Shown one piece after another: positions 5,525 to 6,449 of a stretch of 6,449 nt of DNA. This stretch comes from Sphingomonas sp. (GTDB lineage Bacteria > Pseudomonadota > Alphaproteobacteria > Sphingomonadales > Sphingomonadaceae). Each line of letters opens with the position of its first letter. Within the stretch, counting starts at the first letter, position 1. The notes under the pieces are model-generated. The model saw nothing but the letters and a program-made list of their open reading frames with translations, did no database searches and had not been told where the DNA came from. The DNA lies in the NCBI GenBank assembly GCA_025935515.1, contig JAICVC010000119.1:1-6449 (forward strand), in the 5' to 3' direction. A program made the position numbers and the translations under genes.

Positions 5525-6449
5525 GCGTTGCTGTCCGGGACGCCTGGCGCAGCTCTGGGCTTCGTCACGCGCGGCGCGGACTGGCCACCGATGGCTTCCT
5601 TCGCGAGCTCGGCGATCCCGCCGAGAGTGCCGATCAGTTGAGTCGTCTCGACCGGGAACAGGATCGTCTTCGCATTGGGCGACCGGGCGAACTCGCTGAC
5701 CGCTTCGACATATTTCTGGGCGACGAAATAATTGATCGCCTGTGCGCTGCCCCCGGCGATTGCATCGCTGACCGCCTTGGTCGCCGCCGCTTCCGCCTCG
5801 GCAGCACGCTCGCGGGCCTCGGCTTCGCGGAAAGCTGCTTCGCGGGCGCCTTCGGCCGACAGGATGGCGGATTGCTTCTCGCCCTCGGCGCGGAGGATCG
5901 CCGACTGGCGCGAGCCTTCGGCTTCGAGGATGACCGCGCGCTTCTCGCGCTCCGCCTTCATCTGCCGGGTCATCGCATTGACGATGTCTTGGGGCGGGCG
6001 GATGTCGCGCAGCTCAACGCGGGTGATCTTGACGCCCCAATTCTCGGTTGCGTGATCGACCACAGCGAGCAGGCGCGTGTTGATCTCGTCGCGCTTGGAC
6101 AGGGTCTCGTCGAGGTCCATCGAGCCCATAACCGTGCGGAGATTGGTCGTGGAGAGCGCCATGATCGCGGTGTAAAGGTCGCTGACCTCATAGGCTGCCT
6201 TGGCTGCGTCGAGGACCTGGAAGAAGACCACGCCGTCGACCGCCACCATCGCATTGTCCTTGGTGATGATCTCCTGCCCTGGGATGTCGAGAACCTGCTC
6301 CATCATGTTGATCTTGCGGCCGACGCGATAGAAAAACGGAGTCACGTAATTGAAGCCCGGCTCCGCGACGCGGACGAAGCGGCCGAAATGCTCGATCGTG
6401 TATCGATACCCCTGGTGGACGATTTTGATGCCCATCATCACGAAGACGA
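5521..6449 (-). CDS. qmcA: SPFH/Band 7 stomatin-like protein, QmcA type; N-terminus runs off the window
   Basis: Inner-membrane SPFH scaffold that forms large oligomers and is tied to membrane quality control in E. coli. About 306 residues are visible from a GTG at 6441, with KIVHQGYRYTIEHFGRF, GRKINMMEQVLDIPGQEIITKDNA, AAYEVSDL, NLRTVMGSMDLDETLS, WGVKITRVELRDIRPP and QAINYFVAQKY, collinear with QmcA. I do not take the GTG as the start: the frame stays open to the edge (VFV then MMMG), and family members have an N-terminal membrane helix before KIV-x-QGY, so the first 10-25 residues are probably outside the window. Residues 169-223 form a coiled coil of five 11-residue repeats. The C-terminal tail (286-306) is short and proline-rich. 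It is the first visible gene of the minus-strand operon and overlaps the NfeD gene by 4 bases. Confidence 0.93.
   Translation of the reverse strand, partial: VFVMMGIKIVHQGYRYTIEHFGRFVRVAEPGFNYVTPFFYRVGRKINMMEQVLDIPGQEIITKDNAMVAVDGVVFFQVLDAAKAAYEVSDLYTAIMALSTTNLRTVMGSMDLDETLSKRDEINTRLLAVVDHATENWGVKITRVELRDIRPPQDIVNAMTRQMKAEREKRAVILEAEGSRQSAILRAEGEKQSAILSAEGAREAAFREAEARERAAEAEAAATKAVSDAIAGGSAQAINYFVAQKYVEAVSEFARSPNAKTILFPVETTQLIGTLGGIAELAKEAIGGQSAPRVTKPRAAPGVPDSNA
5773..5937 (-). repeat. Five 33-base (11-residue) coiled-coil repeats in qmcA
   Basis: Five consecutive 11-residue units: AVILEAEGSRQ, SAILRAEGEKQ, SAILSAEGARE, AAFREAEARER and AAEAEAAATKA. The first three share the A-I-L-x-A-E-G core, and the bases echo this as imperfect 33-base repeats. 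The hendecad pattern is typical of the SPFH coiled coil that builds the cage wall. Confidence 0.8.

Noticed and set aside
6439..6441. GTG at 6441 as the true start of the SPFH gene
   Set aside because: The frame stays open to the window edge with hydrophobic residues, and QmcA-type proteins need a membrane helix before this point.
1..6449. tRNA, rRNA, CRISPR, insertion sequences or prophage ends
   Set aside because: Nothing resembling these was seen on either strand; coding genes fill the window almost completely.

Overview
The window is GC-rich, dense bacterial chromosome: six protein-coding genes, no gap longer than about 45 bases, and no RNA gene, CRISPR array, insertion sequence or phage sign that I can see. 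The gene set (ATP-type PEP carboxykinase, two exported DUF885 proteins, and a QmcA-type SPFH protein paired with a short NfeD protein) and the style of the proteins suggest an alphaproteobacterium, most likely of the Sphingomonadales. That placement is inference from protein style and base composition; no phylogenetic marker is present.

Left arm, plus strand (1-3214). The window opens inside pckA, whose 3' half is complete to the stop at 901. A 9-bp stem-loop follows the stop directly, then a small unrecognised protein (942-1388) with a W-T-H-E-A-H motif. A Sec-exported DUF885 putative metallopeptidase (1433-3214) comes next. Gaps of 40 and 44 bases and good ribosome binding sites allow read-through, but a promoter cannot be excluded.

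Right arm, minus strand (6449 down to 3211). A QmcA/stomatin-like SPFH protein, cut by the window edge at its N-terminus, overlaps a short NfeD membrane protein by the 4 bases ATGA. Thirteen bases after the NfeD stop begins a second DUF885 protein, this one with a twin-arginine signal. The three genes look like one operon.

The two arms meet tail to tail: the two DUF885 genes share the palindrome CTAG (3211-3214), which supplies both stop codons, so no terminator can lie between them. The DUF885 proteins are distant paralogues with the same metal-binding motif but different export routes and a different cysteine pattern.

Functionally, pckA is central gluconeogenesis. The rest concerns the envelope: a membrane scaffold with its NfeD partner (membrane quality control) and two putative exported peptidases. 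I see no clearly new system. The part most worth a second look is the SPFH-NfeD-DUF885 operon facing its own paralogue.
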